Notes: generated by a model from the sequence alone, not told the origin. Positions 34,600 through 43,639 are shown, numbered from the stretch's first letter. The stretch: 64,000 bases of DNA from Laedolimicola ammoniilytica (GCF_025567165.1 NZ_JAOQKC010000001.1:1-64000), one strand, 5' to 3'. Program-made: numbers and translations.

Positions 34600-34805
34600 A
34601 AATTGTATTGATCAGATTGATTCAATTTTATCAGAAATATCTATCGCCGATGAAACGTACAAAGTGTCCTTATTATCCCAGCTGCTCTCAGTATGGTCTG
34701 GAGGCTATTCAGAAATACGGAGCTGTCAAAGGAAGCATTCTGGCCGCCTGGAGAATTTTAAGATGCAACCCGTTTTCCAGTGGTGGATATGATCCCGTAC
34801 CATAG
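34596..34805 (+). CDS. yidD: membrane protein insertion efficiency factor YidD
   Basis: A 69-residue protein with an amphipathic N-terminus and the Cys-rich TKCPYYPSCSQYGLEA block, then RILRCNPFSSGGYDPVP, the YidD signature. It overlaps rnpA by 4 bp and lies before yidC, as is usual. It aids YidC/Sec-mediated membrane protein insertion. Confidence 0.95.
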   Translation: MKIVLIRLIQFYQKYLSPMKRTKCPYYPSCSQYGLEAIQKYGAVKGSILAAWRILRCNPFSSGGYDPVP

Positions 34806-34823
34806 CTAAGGAGGATTCATTCA

Positions 34824-36083
34824 TTGACAGGTTTATTTTTGACCCGGAATGCGACGCCGATTCTGAGCCAGTTCGCGGCGATTCTGGGATGGTTGATTGA
34901 GCGTATTTTTGATTTACTGTATTCTATGGGAACGCCCAGCGTAGGTCTGGCGATTATTTTATTTACCATCGTGGTATATACTCTGATGATTCCGCTGACT
35001 TACAAGCAGCAGAAGTTCGCCAGAATGTCTGTCCGGATGAATCCGGAGATTCAGGCCATTCAGAAGAAGTATCAGGGCAAGCAGGATCAGGTATCCATGG
35101 TAAAGATGCAGGACGAGATGAAGGCTGTCTATGCGAAATACGGCACATCCCAGACGGGAAGCTGTCTGCCGCTGCTGATTCAGTTTCCGGTTCTGCTGGC
35201 TGTATACCGGGTGGTATACGCAATTCCGGCTTATGTAGATAAGGTAAGAGCCGCTTACTATCCGCTGGTTACTGAGCTGATGGCCAGCAAGGGCGCTCAG
35301 GACGTGATCATGGGCCTGAAGAGCGCGGCGCAGTTCAAGAAGCAGGGCTTTACGGAGAATACCATCATCGACGTACTGAACAAGGCATCCACCGCAGAGT
35401 GGGACAGCATAGCAGCCGCATTTCCGGATTTAAGCTCCGTTATGGAGACCGCGCGTCAGACTCTGAATGGATTTAATAATTTCTTTGGACTGAACATCGC
35501 CAACTCTCCCTGGTACAGCGCAAAGCAGTATCTGGGTGAGCATAATTATCTGTTTCTGCTCGTGGCTATCGCGATTCCGGTACTGGCAGGTCTGACCCAG
35601 TGGGTGAGCGTTCGTCTGATGCCCCAGGCAGCCAATGGGGGCGGCGACGATTCCAACAACGAGATGATGCAGTCCATGAAGATGATGAACAACTTCATGC
35701 CGCTGATGTCTGTATATTTCTGTGCAGTACTTCCCGTAGGTGTGGGCCTGTACTGGGTGATGAGCGGTGTGGTTCGTATGGTCCAGCAGCTCGTGATCAA
35801 CAAGTATCTGTCCAAGATGGATATTGATGAAGAAATCAAGAAAAACATTGAGAAATATAACCGCAAGCGCGAAAAGGACGGCCTGCCGCCCGAGAAGCTG
35901 AACAATGTGGCAAGATCCAGCGCAAAATCCGTAAATAAGAAGCCGGAGCTGAGTGCCGCAGAGCGCGCGAAGCAGATCCAGGATTCTACCGAGTTCTATA
36001 AGAATACCGAGGCAAAGCCGGGAAGCCTGGCAGCCAAGGCGAGAATGGTAGAAAAGTTTGACGAGAAGAACAAGAAGAAGTAA
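34824..36083 (+). CDS. yidC: membrane protein insertase YidC/OxaA
   Basis: A 419-residue insertase with about five to six membrane segments; the first (ILSQFAAILGWLIERIFDLLY) is followed by the conserved cytoplasmic loop with KQQKFARMSVRMNPEIQAIQ and LPLLIQFPVLLAVYRVVYAI. The C-terminus is long, basic and soluble. The best start is a TTG at 34824, with AGGAGG 9 bp upstream; no ATG exists near it. The family is often the SpoIIIJ type in spore formers. Its neighbour jag is its usual partner. Confidence 0.93.
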   Translation: MTGLFLTRNATPILSQFAAILGWLIERIFDLLYSMGTPSVGLAIILFTIVVYTLMIPLTYKQQKFARMSVRMNPEIQAIQKKYQGKQDQVSMVKMQDEMKAVYAKYGTSQTGSCLPLLIQFPVLLAVYRVVYAIPAYVDKVRAAYYPLVTELMASKGAQDVIMGLKSAAQFKKQGFTENTIIDVLNKASTAEWDSIAAAFPDLSSVMETARQTLNGFNNFFGLNIANSPWYSAKQYLGEHNYLFLLVAIAIPVLAGLTQWVSVRLMPQAANGGGDDSNNEMMQSMKMMNNFMPLMSVYFCAVLPVGVGLYWVMSGVVRMVQQLVINKYLSKMDIDEEIKKNIEKYNRKREKDGLPPEKLNNVARSSAKSVNKKPELSAAERAKQIQDSTEFYKNTEAKPGSLAAKARMVEKFDEKNKKK

Positions 36084-36101
36084 AAGACGGGGGTGTCTGA
36101 T

Positions 36102-37067
36102 ATGGAAAGTATTGAGGTTTCCGCAAAAACAATCGAGGATGCGGTTCTGGAAGCTGCAATTCAGCTGGGAACCACCAGAGACAAGGTTGCTTATGAGGTT
36201 ATTACACAGCCCACATCCGGTTTTCTGGGAATCGGCGGAAGAAAGGCTGTCATCCGTGCGCATCAGAAATCCGATGAGGAGATAGAGGCGAAGGAGAAGG
36301 CCGATAAGGAGATGGAAAAGCTCCTGAATCGTGTCAATGAGAAGAAAGAAGCTCCGAAACCGTCTGAACCGGTGAAGAAGACAGAGGCTCCCAAGAAGCA
36401 GGAGAAGCCCGTAGAGGCAAAGAAACAGGCTGCTCCGAAGAGCGAAGCGCCGAAGGCCGCTTTAGCATCTGCAGTAAAAGAAGCGCCGAAGGCCGCGGTT
36501 CCTGCATCGGCTCCGAAGTCGGACAAGCCGGCTGTTCCGGTAGATACCGCGCCGGTGGAGAAGTTCCTGAAGGATGTATTTGGCGCGATGGGTATGGAAG
36601 TGACCGTGAATATCACTCAGAATCCGCAGGACAGAGAGATGAATATTACACTGGACGGTGCAGATATGGGCGTTCTGATCGGCAAGAGAGGCCAGACACT
36701 GGATTCTCTGCAGTATCTTTCCAGCCTGGTGGTCAATAAGAACACTGAGGATTACATCCGCGTAAAGGTGGATACAGAGAATTATCGGGAGCGCAGAAAG
36801 GCGACCCTAGAGAATCTGGCAAAGAATATCGCCCAGAAGGTGAAGAGAACCAGAAAGCCGGTATCTTTGGAACCAATGAACCCGTATGAGAGAAGAGTGA
36901 TTCATTCCGCTCTTCAGAATGATAAGTATGTATGCACCCACAGCGAAGGCGAGGATCCTTACCGCCGGGTGGTCGTTACCTTAAAGGAAGGCGTAAAGCT
37001 GGACAATTACGGTAACCGGAACAGAGGACGTTATAATCGAAATTATAATAAGAAAAAGGAACGCTAA
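36102..37067 (+). CDS. jag: Jag/KhpB, RNA-binding protein (SpoIIIJ-associated)
   Basis: A 321-residue protein: N-terminal Jag_N domain (residues ~1-55, MESIEVSAKTIEDAVLEAAI and GFLGIGGRKAVI), a Lys/Pro/Ala-rich linker at ~65-150 (APKKQEKPVEAKKQAAPKSE), a KH domain with GVLIGKRGQTLDSLQYLSS, and a C-terminal R3H domain (NPYERRVIHSALQ, with the Arg-x3-His pattern). The ATG at 36102 is preferred over a GTG at 36093, because GGGGG would be too close to the GTG. The linker is longer than in Bacillus Jag. Confidence 0.93.
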   Translation: MESIEVSAKTIEDAVLEAAIQLGTTRDKVAYEVITQPTSGFLGIGGRKAVIRAHQKSDEEIEAKEKADKEMEKLLNRVNEKKEAPKPSEPVKKTEAPKKQEKPVEAKKQAAPKSEAPKAALASAVKEAPKAAVPASAPKSDKPAVPVDTAPVEKFLKDVFGAMGMEVTVNITQNPQDREMNITLDGADMGVLIGKRGQTLDSLQYLSSLVVNKNTEDYIRVKVDTENYRERRKATLENLAKNIAQKVKRTRKPVSLEPMNPYERRVIHSALQNDKYVCTHSEGEDPYRRVVVTLKEGVKLDNYGNRNRGRYNRNYNKKKER

Positions 37068-37080
37068 GGCGTTCCTTTTT
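37053..37080 (+). terminator. terminator after jag
   Basis: AAAAAGGAACGC pairs with GCGTTCCTTTTT around a TAAG loop, with the stem overlapping the jag stop codon. The A-tract and T-tract flank it symmetrically. Confidence 0.85.
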
Positions 37081-37103
37081 CTCTAAACGGAGTTAGAAAG
37101 ACG

Positions 37104-38483
37104 ATGAATCATACAGATACCATTGCAGCCACTGCAACAGCTATGGGCAGCGCCGGGATCGGAATTATCCGTATCAGCGGCCCGGAGGCCTTTGCAGTGC
37201 TGGAGAAAGTATTTCGACCGAAAAATGAAAAGAAAGTTATGAGCGAACAACTGGGCTATACGGTGCATTACGGTATGGCTGTGGACGGCGATCAGGTGCT
37301 TGACGAGGTGCTGGTCATGCTGATGCGCGGGCCCCACAGCTATACGGCGGAGGATACGGCGGAGATCGACTGTCACGGTGGACGGCTGGTCATGCAGAAG
37401 ATTCTGGAGGCCGTTCTGAAACATGGCGCCCGTGCCGCAGAGCCGGGAGAATTCACCAAGCGGGCCTTTTTAAATGGGCGGATGGATCTCTCCCAGGCCG
37501 AGGCTGTGATGGATCTGATTCAGTCGAAAAATGAGATGGCTCTGAAATCCTCTCTGGCGCAGTTAAAAGGTACGGTGCGACAGGAGATCGAAAAACTGAG
37601 GGCACAGATTCTGTATGAGATGGCATTTGTGGAGGCGGCTATGGATGATCCGGAGCATATCAGTCTGGACGGATACAGCGACGAGCTGCTTACGAAGGTG
37701 CGCAAAATTGCCGCAGAGGTGGAAAAGCTGCTGAAAAGCTCCGAGAGCGGGCGAATGCTGAAAGAGGGTATTAAGACTGTTATCCTGGGCAAGCCCAATG
37801 CGGGAAAATCCTCCCTTTTAAATGTACTCTTAGGAGAGGAGCGGGCGATTGTAACGGAGATCGCCGGAACCACCCGGGATGTGCTGGAAGAACAGTTACA
37901 GCTTGGCGAGGTATCCTTACAGCTGCTGGATACGGCTGGAATCCGTTCCACTGAGGATGTGGTGGAGCAGATCGGCGTGGAGCGGGCCAGAAAACAGGCA
38001 GAGGACGCGGATTTGATCCTCTACGTGGCGGACAGCTCCCGGGCGTTGGATGAGAGCGACGGGGAGATTCTGAAGCTGTTGGAAGATAAAAAGGCGCTGG
38101 TGCTTCTGAATAAATCGGATCTGGAGCCGGTGATTACGCCGGAAACGATGCGGGAGAAGACAGGACATCCGGTTCTGGTTATTTCCGCAAAGGAGGGCGA
38201 GGGAATCCAGGAGTTGGAAGAGAAGATACGAAGTCTGTTCTTCCAAGGTGAGGTGGATTTCAACGACGAGGTGCTGATCACGAACCTGCGGCAGAAGCAG
38301 GCGCTTGCGGATGCGGCGAATAGTCTGGCGATGGTTATAGAGAGCATCGAAAATGGAATGCCGGAGGATTTCTTTACGATTGATTTGAAGGATGCGTATA
38401 CATCTCTCGGGTTTATCATCGGGGAAGAGATCGGAGATGATCTGGCAAATGAAATATTTGGAAAATTCTGTATGGGAAAATAG
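37104..38483 (+). CDS. mnmE: tRNA uridine-5-carboxymethylaminomethyl modification GTPase MnmE
   Basis: A 459-residue GTPase that acts with MnmG to make the cmnm5U wobble modification. The N-terminal formyl-THF-binding domain (DTIAATATAMGSAGIGIIRI) is followed by a helical part with an inserted G domain: GKPNAGKSSLLN (G1), TTRDV (G2), DTAGIR (G3), NKSD (G4), and ends in the C-terminal FCMGK. The Cys in CMGK is the characteristic MnmE terminus. Confidence 0.97.
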   Translation: MNHTDTIAATATAMGSAGIGIIRISGPEAFAVLEKVFRPKNEKKVMSEQLGYTVHYGMAVDGDQVLDEVLVMLMRGPHSYTAEDTAEIDCHGGRLVMQKILEAVLKHGARAAEPGEFTKRAFLNGRMDLSQAEAVMDLIQSKNEMALKSSLAQLKGTVRQEIEKLRAQILYEMAFVEAAMDDPEHISLDGYSDELLTKVRKIAAEVEKLLKSSESGRMLKEGIKTVILGKPNAGKSSLLNVLLGEERAIVTEIAGTTRDVLEEQLQLGEVSLQLLDTAGIRSTEDVVEQIGVERARKQAEDADLILYVADSSRALDESDGEILKLLEDKKALVLLNKSDLEPVITPETMREKTGHPVLVISAKEGEGIQELEEKIRSLFFQGEVDFNDEVLITNLRQKQALADAANSLAMVIESIENGMPEDFFTIDLKDAYTSLGFIIGEEIGDDLANEIFGKFCMGK

Positions 38484-38552
38484 AATGCGAATGATGGAAA
38501 CAGAAAGTGTTGAAACAGGCGCATTTATGATAGATAAGATCGGGTGATGAGT

Positions 38553-40430
38553 ATGAAGAATGTATATCGGGAGACCTGTCAGGTTGTCGTCGTGGGCGCG
38601 GGCCACGCGGGCTGCGAGGCAGCTCTGGCCTGTGCGAGAATGGGTCTGGAGACTATTATTTTTACTGTGAGCGTGGACAGCATCGCATTGATGCCCTGCA
38701 ATCCGAACATCGGAGGCAGCTCCAAGGGCCACCTGGTGAGGGAAATCGACGCACTGGGCGGAGAGATGGGGAAAAATATCGATAAAACCTTTATTCAGTC
38801 GAAAATGCTGAATGTGTCCAAGGGACCGGCGGTCCATTCCCTGCGGGCCCAGGCAGATAAGGCGGAATACAGCCGCAGTATGCGCCGGGTGCTGGAGAAT
38901 ACGGAGCATCTGGCTATCGTGCAGGCGGAGGTAGCTGAGATTCTGGCTGATGATGGTGTGATCAAAGGGATCAAAACTACTTCAGGAGCCATCTATGAAT
39001 CTCAGGCTGTGGTACTCTGTACCGGAACCTATCTGCGGGCACGCTGTATCTATGGCGATATCAGCAATTATACGGGACCAAATGGTCTGCAGGCGGCGAC
39101 CCATCTGACGGAATCGCTGAAAAATCTGGGCATTGAGATGTATCGGTTCAAGACCGGAACGCCGGCCCGGGTGGATAAGCGTTCCATTGATTTCAGTAAG
39201 ATGCAGGAGCAGTTTGGGGACGAGCGGATCGTGCCGTTTTCTTTTACGACAGATCCGGATGAGATTCAGAAGCACCAGATATCCTGCTGGCTGACCTATA
39301 CCAACGAAGAAACTCACAAAATTATCCGGGAAAATCTGGATCGTTCTCCTCTGTATTCGGGAATGATTGAAGGAACTGGTCCCCGGTATTGTCCGTCTAT
39401 CGAGGACAAGGTGGTTCGATTCGCTGATAAGAACCGGCATCAGGTATTTCTGGAGCCGGAGGGCCTGTATACAAACGAAATGTATGTGGGTGGCATGTCC
39501 AGTTCCCTGCCGGAGGATGTGCAGCATGCCATGTATTCCTCTGTGGCCGGACTGGAGCATGTGCGGATCGTGCGGAATGCGTATGCTATCGAGTATGACT
39601 GCATTGACGCAAGACAGCTTTATCCGACCCTGGAATTTAAGAAGCTTTCGGGACTTTTCAGTGGCGGACAGTTTAACGGAAGCTCCGGATACGAGGAAGC
39701 TGCGGCTCAGGGACTGATTGCGGGAATCAACGCGGGACGTAAATTACTGGGAAAAGAACCTTTAATTCTGGATCGATCCCAGGCTTATATCGGAGTTCTC
39801 ATTGACGATCTGGTTACAAAGGAAAACCGGGAACCCTATCGTATGATGACATCCCGGGCAGAATATCGTCTGCTTCTCCGTCAGGATAACGCGGATCTGC
39901 GGCTGACAAAGATTGGACATGAGATGGGGCTGATTTCAGAAGAGCGTTATCAGAACCTGCTGGAAAAGGAACGGGAGATCGCAGAAGAAATCGCGCGGGT
40001 GGAGAAGGTATTCGTGGGAACTTCGGAGCAGGTACAGGAGCTTCTGAATGAGTACGGCAGTACGCCTCTGAATTCCGGCATCTCTCTGGCAGAGCTGATC
40101 AAGCGCCCGGAGCTCAGCTACGATATTGTGGCGCCTCTGGATCCGAAGAGGCCGAAACTGATGCGTGGTGTGGCTGAGCAGGTGAATATCCATATGAAAT
40201 ACGACGGATATATCCAGCGTCAGATGCGACAGGTTGAACAATTCCAAAAACTGGAAAATAAAAAATTGCCGGAGAGTTTGGATTATAACGAAGTTCCAAG
40301 CCTGCGGACAGAGGCGAGACAGAAGCTGACGGCAGTGAGACCCCTGTCTATCGGACAGGCTTCGCGAATCTCGGGCGTGTCGCCAGCGGATATATCGGTG
40401 CTGTTGGTGTGGCTGGAGCATAAAAAGTAA
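38553..40430 (+). CDS. mnmG: tRNA uridine-5-carboxymethylaminomethyl modification enzyme MnmG
   Basis: A ~626-residue FAD-dependent partner of MnmE. VVVGAGHAGCEAALA is the dinucleotide-binding motif near the N-terminus, NPNIGGSSKGHLVREIDALGG is the GidA signature, and KTGTPARVDK lies in the mid part. The C-terminal helical domain binds MnmE and tRNA. The ATG at 38553 or 38547 could be the start; a GTG at 38544 is also in frame. GGG lies just upstream. It is 69 bp from mnmE. Confidence 0.97.
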   Translation: MKNVYRETCQVVVVGAGHAGCEAALACARMGLETIIFTVSVDSIALMPCNPNIGGSSKGHLVREIDALGGEMGKNIDKTFIQSKMLNVSKGPAVHSLRAQADKAEYSRSMRRVLENTEHLAIVQAEVAEILADDGVIKGIKTTSGAIYESQAVVLCTGTYLRARCIYGDISNYTGPNGLQAATHLTESLKNLGIEMYRFKTGTPARVDKRSIDFSKMQEQFGDERIVPFSFTTDPDEIQKHQISCWLTYTNEETHKIIRENLDRSPLYSGMIEGTGPRYCPSIEDKVVRFADKNRHQVFLEPEGLYTNEMYVGGMSSSLPEDVQHAMYSSVAGLEHVRIVRNAYAIEYDCIDARQLYPTLEFKKLSGLFSGGQFNGSSGYEEAAAQGLIAGINAGRKLLGKEPLILDRSQAYIGVLIDDLVTKENREPYRMMTSRAEYRLLLRQDNADLRLTKIGHEMGLISEERYQNLLEKEREIAEEIARVEKVFVGTSEQVQELLNEYGSTPLNSGISLAELIKRPELSYDIVAPLDPKRPKLMRGVAEQVNIHMKYDGYIQRQMRQVEQFQKLENKKLPESLDYNEVPSLRTEARQKLTAVRPLSIGQASRISGVSPADISVLLVWLEHKK

Positions 40431-40550
40431 ATAGAATGGATACTGGTATAAAAATGTAAAAATATGGATGACGCTTTTTCAGACTTTTAAAGGATAGGTA
40501 AGTAAGAAAAAGCATCTGAAATAGAAAAGCATAATATAAGGAAATAGAAC

Positions 40551-41270
40551 ATGGATAAGAGAGCGTATATTCGGGACGAATTCTCCAAAATTCAAATAGA
40601 ACTGAGCGAAAAGCAGGCAGAGCAGTTTGAGCAGTATTATGAGATGCTGATCGCAAAAAACGAAGTGATGAACTTGACTGCCATTACAGAATTTGAAGAA
40701 GTGGTGCAGAAGCATTTCATTGACAGTGTGATGATAAAGGAAGTGCGGGAACCGGGCGACAACGAAAAATGGATCGATGTGGGAACTGGCGCAGGCTTTC
40801 CGGGAATCCCTTTGAAAATCGTGTACCCACAGCTTCAGGTGACACTATTGGATTCCCTGAACAAGAGAGTGAAATTTTTACAGGAAGTTGTAGACGCACT
40901 TGGACTGGAGCAGGTAGAAGCTCTGCATGGAAGAGCGGAAGAATACGCAAAAAAAGCAGAGTACCGGGAGCAGTACGATTGCTGCGTTTCCCGGGCGGTG
41001 GCAAATTTGGCGTCGCTTTCGGAATACTGCCTGCCTTTTGTGAAGGTGGGTGGAGCATTCGTACCCTATAAATCCGGAAAGATACAGGAAGAGATTGAAG
41101 CTGCCGGGAAGGCTGTGGAGATCCTGGGTGGACGGATTGGACAGCGGAAGGAATTCATGCTTCCGGGTTCAGATATGTATCGCTGTCTACTGTATATTGA
41201 AAAAATGAAGGCGACGGCAAAGAAATATCCGAGAAAGGCAGGAATGCCAACCAAGGAGCCGCTGCATTAA
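40551..41270 (+). CDS. rsmG: 16S rRNA (guanine-527-N7)-methyltransferase RsmG
   Basis: A 239-residue Rossmann-fold methyltransferase that makes m7G527 in 16S rRNA. SAM motif DVGTGAGFPGIPLKIV at about residue 75, VTLLDSLNKRVKFLQ, and VSRAVANLASLSEYCLPFVK match the GidB family. Usual place after mnmG in origin clusters. Confidence 0.95.
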   Translation: MDKRAYIRDEFSKIQIELSEKQAEQFEQYYEMLIAKNEVMNLTAITEFEEVVQKHFIDSVMIKEVREPGDNEKWIDVGTGAGFPGIPLKIVYPQLQVTLLDSLNKRVKFLQEVVDALGLEQVEALHGRAEEYAKKAEYREQYDCCVSRAVANLASLSEYCLPFVKVGGAFVPYKSGKIQEEIEAAGKAVEILGGRIGQRKEFMLPGSDMYRCLLYIEKMKATAKKYPRKAGMPTKEPLH

Positions 41271-41280
41271 GAGTGTGAGA

Positions 41281-41296
41281 TGTTTCACGTGAAACG
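41281..41296. promoter_or_regulatory. parS: parS site 1
   Basis: TGTTTCACGTGAAACG, 15 of 16 to the ParB/Spo0J site TGTTTCACGTGAAACA, ~3.3 kb left of parA. Followed by TTAGATGATG, shared with site 2. Confidence 0.9.
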
Positions 41297-41330
41297 TTAG
41301 ATGATGCATGTGTATAGAATGGAGTAGTGT

Positions 41331-41543
41331 ATGAAAAAGAAAAACATACAAATAATTTGCAATATCATAAGTGCGTTATTAGCAATAGCATTTGTTATTA
41401 AAACAATAATCAATTTTTTTCAATATGATACACTGCTTAATGCTGCACCTTTCTATGTCTGGATACTTGTTAATGCGTTGTTTTTGCTAATTCCTGCAAG
41501 TATAGTGTTTGTTGTTGGGATTATTGTAAGCAGAAAGTATTAG
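41331..41543 (+). CDS. small two-TM membrane protein, unknown
   Basis: A 70-residue protein with two hydrophobic helices (residues ~6-27 and ~44-65), a basic N-terminus MKKKNIQ and a basic C-terminus SRKY. I do not recognise a family. It lies between two near-identical parS sites in AT-rich sequence, unlike its neighbours. A weak ribosome-binding site (GGAG, 14 bp upstream) leaves expression uncertain. Confidence 0.5.
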   Translation: MKKKNIQIICNIISALLAIAFVIKTIINFFQYDTLLNAAPFYVWILVNALFLLIPASIVFVVGIIVSRKY

Positions 41544-41592
41544 ACACTTCATTGTAAAAAAAGTTTTGATCTAATGTTCAAAATAACGGACG

Positions 41593-41776
41593 AAATAAAA
41601 ATCCTCCTCCCCACCGGGAGTGTGCGATTTTCCGGCTTCTGTTCGCGCGGCTTATGCGTGCCTGATCGCCAAACTCGCCCCTGCGGGTCTTGGACAGTGG
41701 CTCTCTCAGGCACTGCCTGGCGCAAGCAGAAGCGATGGAAAATCAACAGGCCTCCCGGTGAGGAGGATTTTTATTT
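41593..41776. repeat. 184-nt multi-level fold-back (candidate structured RNA or MITE)
   Basis: Nested complementary arms: AAATAAAAATCCTCCTC with GAGGAGGATTTTTATTT at the ends, ACCGGGAG with CTCCCGGT next, then GATTTTCC and GGCTTCTG with CAGAAGC and GGAAAATC, GCG and CTTATGCG opposite CGCAAGC, and TGCCTGA with TCAGGCA at the core. GC-rich inner part contrasts with AT-rich neighbours. It ends in a T-rich strand on plus, like a terminator, but is far longer. No flanking target duplication was seen. Confidence 0.75.
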
Positions 41777-41860
41777 CTGGATTGTGAGGACGAAAGGTGA
41801 AAATGACCAATCTTTTGTAGGATAGGGGGATTCGGTTTCAATTTCTATGATGTGCGAAAA

Positions 41861-41876
41861 TGTTTCACGTGAAACG
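41861..41876. promoter_or_regulatory. parS: parS site 2
   Basis: TGTTTCACGTGAAACG, identical to site 1 and 580 bp away, with the same TTAGATGRTG run after it. Confidence 0.9.
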
Positions 41877-41996
41877 TTAGATGGTGTGGATAGAAAAAGA
41901 AAATTCAAATTCCTATTGCAAAGTTGCAGGTAGTTTTTTGAATCTTCCGGTGTTAGAATAGAATTAGGAATGAATGATGAGGAGAGCAAATGAGAT

Positions 41997-42461
41997 ATGC
42001 AAGATGAAGTTTTTATGAGAAAAGCGATTGAGCTTTCCAGGTTGGCGGTGGAGCATGGCAATGAGCCTTTCGGCGCTGTACTGGTTAAGAACAATGAGAT
42101 GGTTTTTACCAATGAAAATCAAATTTATACCAGACACGATCCTACGTTTCATGGGGAAGCTGGTCTGATTCGTGAATTCTGCGCTCAGACTGGAATTACG
42201 AATTTGCAGGAGTATACCATGTATTCCAGCTGTGAACCTTGCTTTATGTGCAGTGGCACAATGGTGTGGGTAAAGCTGGGACGTCTGGTTTATGCTGCAA
42301 GCAATATGGAACTGGAGAAAATCCTTGGAAATGAAGGATGTAATTGTTCTAAAATGGTATTTGACAATTCTTTCTGGCAGCCACAAGTTACGGCAGGTGT
42401 ACTGCGCGAGGAAAGTCTGGTAATTTTAAAAGCGTATTTTGAAAAGCATGAGAAGGGTTGA
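41997..42461 (+). CDS. nucleoside/guanine deaminase-like zinc enzyme
   Basis: A 154-residue cytidine-deaminase-fold protein. The zinc/proton shuttle motif is FHGEAGLI (His-x-Glu) and the Cys ligands are in EPCFMC (PCxxC). The start MQDEVFMRKAIELSRLAVEH and PFGAVLVKNN are of the guanine deaminase/TadA-like group; the C-terminal part is longer than in TadA and lacks its tRNA-binding signature, so a base/nucleoside deaminase is more likely. Substrate is not determined. Confidence 0.85.
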   Translation: MQDEVFMRKAIELSRLAVEHGNEPFGAVLVKNNEMVFTNENQIYTRHDPTFHGEAGLIREFCAQTGITNLQEYTMYSSCEPCFMCSGTMVWVKLGRLVYAASNMELEKILGNEGCNCSKMVFDNSFWQPQVTAGVLREESLVILKAYFEKHEKG

Positions 42462-42466
42462 AAGAC

Positions 42467-42559
42467 ATGAAATTGATCGGTGTGAATTTGTATGCTCTGA
42501 TTTATTTGCTGCTGGGAATTGTAGCAATGTTTGTTTCAGGGGTTAAGAAAAAAAGCTAA
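42467..42559 (+). CDS. 30-residue single-TM micro-protein (putative)
   Basis: ATG at 42467 gives MKLIGVNLYALIYLLLGIVA then MFVSGVKKKS, one hydrophobic helix with a basic C-terminus. It lies 5 bp after the deaminase stop and 9 bp before the EamA gene. An AGAAGGG precedes it at 42451-42457. Whether it is translated is unknown; the positive-inside layout fits a small membrane peptide. Confidence 0.5.
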   Translation: MKLIGVNLYALIYLLLGIVAMFVSGVKKKS

Positions 42560-42568
42560 GGTGGTAGT

Positions 42569-43624
42569 ATGAATAAAAAGAGACAGGCAATGGCAGTGGT
42601 GCTGGCGTTACTTGCAGCTATTTTCTATGCGATCAATACCCCGTTTTCAAAAATTCTTCTGAATCAGATACCGCCTACGATGATGGCTGCGTTTCTATAT
42701 CTTGGCGCCGGAATCGGAGTTGGATTTCTGTATTTGTTTCGTGTAAAAGGGGAGGATAAGTCAGAAAGGCTGACCAGAAAAGACTTTCCGTATACCATAG
42801 GAATGATTGTGCTGGATATCGCAGCACCTATATTTCTAATGATTGGAATCCGTATCGGATCCGCGTCAAATGCTTCGCTATTGGGAAATTTTGAAATTGT
42901 AACAACAACGCTGATTGCGCTGCTGGTATTTAAGGAGAAGGTAACGGCCAGGCTCTGGGCAGCGATTGGCTTTATTACGGTATCCAGCATTGTGCTTTCT
43001 TTTGAGGGAAGCGGTAGTTTTCAGTTTTCTCTCGGATCTTTGTTTGTGATTCTGGCGACCAGCTGTTGGGGATTGGAAAATAATTGTACCAGAAAGATTT
43101 CAGATAAGAGTACTTATGAAATCGTGTTTTTAAAGGGAATCTTCTCAGGCGGTGGTTCTCTGATGATTTCCTTTATTTTAAGAGAACAGATTCCGGAATG
43201 GAAGGATATGATGCTTGCCATGCTGCTTGGATTTGTAGCGTATGGACTGAGTATCTTTATGTATATCAGGGCTCAGAAGGATTTGGGGGCAGCAAAAACA
43301 AGCGCATACTATGCGGTGGCACCCTTTATAGGTACATTTTTAGCCTTTCTTATAAATGGAGAAAAGCTTACGGCAGCTTATTTTGTTGGACTCATCTTTA
43401 TGCTGATCGGCAGCATTATGGTTGTGTATGACACTATGGTAAGATATCATTTCCATGAGCATTCCCATACCATTGTTCATGTTCATAACGGAAGAATCCA
43501 TACCCATGTTATTACCCATGTGCATGAACATCATCATATCACATCGGGGAAAAAACATGGACATACGCATGGAGATTACAAAAATAGTGAGGAACATCGG
43601 TTGGCACATTTATCAGATAAATAG
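42569..43624 (+). CDS. EamA/DMT-family transporter with His-rich C-terminal tail
   Basis: A 351-residue drug/metabolite transporter with ten hydrophobic segments and the two EamA repeats (e.g. FSKILLNQIPPTMMAAFLYL; AKTSAYYAVAPFIGTFLAFL). After the last helix (~285) an unusual ~65-residue cytoplasmic tail carries about 17 His residues (HFHEHSHTIVHVH, THVITHVHEHHH, HGHTHGD). Such tails resemble metal-binding loops of ZIP/CDF metal transporters and are not typical of EamA. It follows the micro-protein by 9 bp. Confidence 0.85.
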   Translation: MNKKRQAMAVVLALLAAIFYAINTPFSKILLNQIPPTMMAAFLYLGAGIGVGFLYLFRVKGEDKSERLTRKDFPYTIGMIVLDIAAPIFLMIGIRIGSASNASLLGNFEIVTTTLIALLVFKEKVTARLWAAIGFITVSSIVLSFEGSGSFQFSLGSLFVILATSCWGLENNCTRKISDKSTYEIVFLKGIFSGGGSLMISFILREQIPEWKDMMLAMLLGFVAYGLSIFMYIRAQKDLGAAKTSAYYAVAPFIGTFLAFLINGEKLTAAYFVGLIFMLIGSIMVVYDTMVRYHFHEHSHTIVHVHNGRIHTHVITHVHEHHHITSGKKHGHTHGDYKNSEEHRLAHLSDK

Positions 43625-43639
43625 AGAGAAGGATCAAAG

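Larger units (their letters stand above)
41544..41996 (+). other. gene-free interval containing a fold-back and parS site 2
   Basis: A 453-bp stretch without a convincing gene. It holds the long fold-back element at 41593-41776 (entered below) and parS site 2 at 41861-41876. The short frames within the fold-back are products of its complementary arms and are not called. Confidence 0.6.

Noticed and set aside
41549..41825. Two short frames in the 41.55-41.83 kb interval
   Set aside because: They fall in the complementary arms of the fold-back and mirror each other; no ribosome-binding site.
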